In this document: positions 63,910 to 64,000 of the stretch, piece by piece
Numbering within the stretch: the first letter of the stretch is position 1
Layout of the letters: each line of letters opens with the position of its first letter
Assembly: GCF_027922005.1 (NCBI RefSeq)
Contig: NZ_BSEV01000038.1
Coordinates: forward strand, 1 to 64,000
DNA length: 64,000 nucleotides
Direction of reading: 5' to 3'
Source of the DNA: Streptosporangium carneum
Lineage (GTDB): Bacteria > Actinomycetota > Actinomycetes > Streptosporangiales > Streptosporangiaceae
Notes under the pieces: generated by a model
The model's input: the letters and a program-made list of their open reading frames with translations, nothing else
The model's database searches: none
Told to the model about the DNA's origin: nothing
Made by a program: the position numbers and the translations under genes

Positions 63910-64000
63910 CGCGCGGGCGCGCCGGGCGGGACGCGGCTACGCATGACGCTACGCCCCGCCTCCGGCGCGGTCGACCCCCGAACGCTCCGCGGTCGTGGCC

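Overview
The window is about 70% GC, with strongly GC-biased third codon positions, many GTG or TTG starts, several apparently leaderless genes and many one-component regulators. F420-type luciferase-like and leucine-attenuation features also fit a filamentous actinomycete; Streptosporangiaceae (Streptosporangium/Nonomuraea-like) is my best guess from the protein set, but no rRNA or other phylogenetic marker is present. No tRNA, rRNA, CRISPR array or intact mobile element was seen.

Layout. 1-4860: a secreted M4 metalloprotease cut by the window edge, an IclR regulator, leuA with a leucine-rich leader peptide and attenuator, and a divergent GntR/FadR regulator whose candidate operator overlaps the leuA -35 box. 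4860-21120: small accessory and catabolic genes, mostly paired with their own regulators: copper monooxygenase lipoprotein, NAD(P)-binding oxidoreductase/HxlR, MFS/Lrp, LLM oxidoreductase/deaminase, MarR, a decayed Rieske dioxygenase operon, aldo/keto reductase, GNAT, ArsR-like/MFS and a TTC38-like TPR protein. 21370-26930: a membrane VWA/solute-binding protein coupled to a Tat-exported solute-binding protein, a secreted Asp-box propeller and an AA10 LPMO with a chitin-binding module.

27023-41043 is the most distinctive block: a leftward run of five genes. In transcription order they are a DUF4132-like protein, a 1697-residue protein of unknown function, a MoxR-type AAA+ ATPase, a DUF5682-VWA fusion and a SWIM zinc-finger protein. 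Three of the four junctions overlap by four bases (ATGA, TTGA, TTGA). The combination of ATPase, metal-binding adaptor and large scaffolds looks like one multi-protein, NTP-driven machine of unknown function.

41044-58270 is mixed accessory DNA with clear decay: a P450 remnant, a nonsense-mutated small gene and an IS5-type transposase remnant. Working genes here include a siderophore-interacting protein behind an iron box, two putative secreted or lipoproteins, a serine beta-lactamase-like hydrolase preceded by a perfect 28-bp palindrome, a secreted amidase, a GT1 glycosyltransferase, and an orphan 51-residue peptide that resembles a RiPP precursor. 58269-63909 is a stress/respiration group: PPOX-type flavoprotein, cytochrome bd oxidase (cydA, cydB), a tandem universal stress protein, a small membrane protein and a VTT/DedA-type membrane protein.
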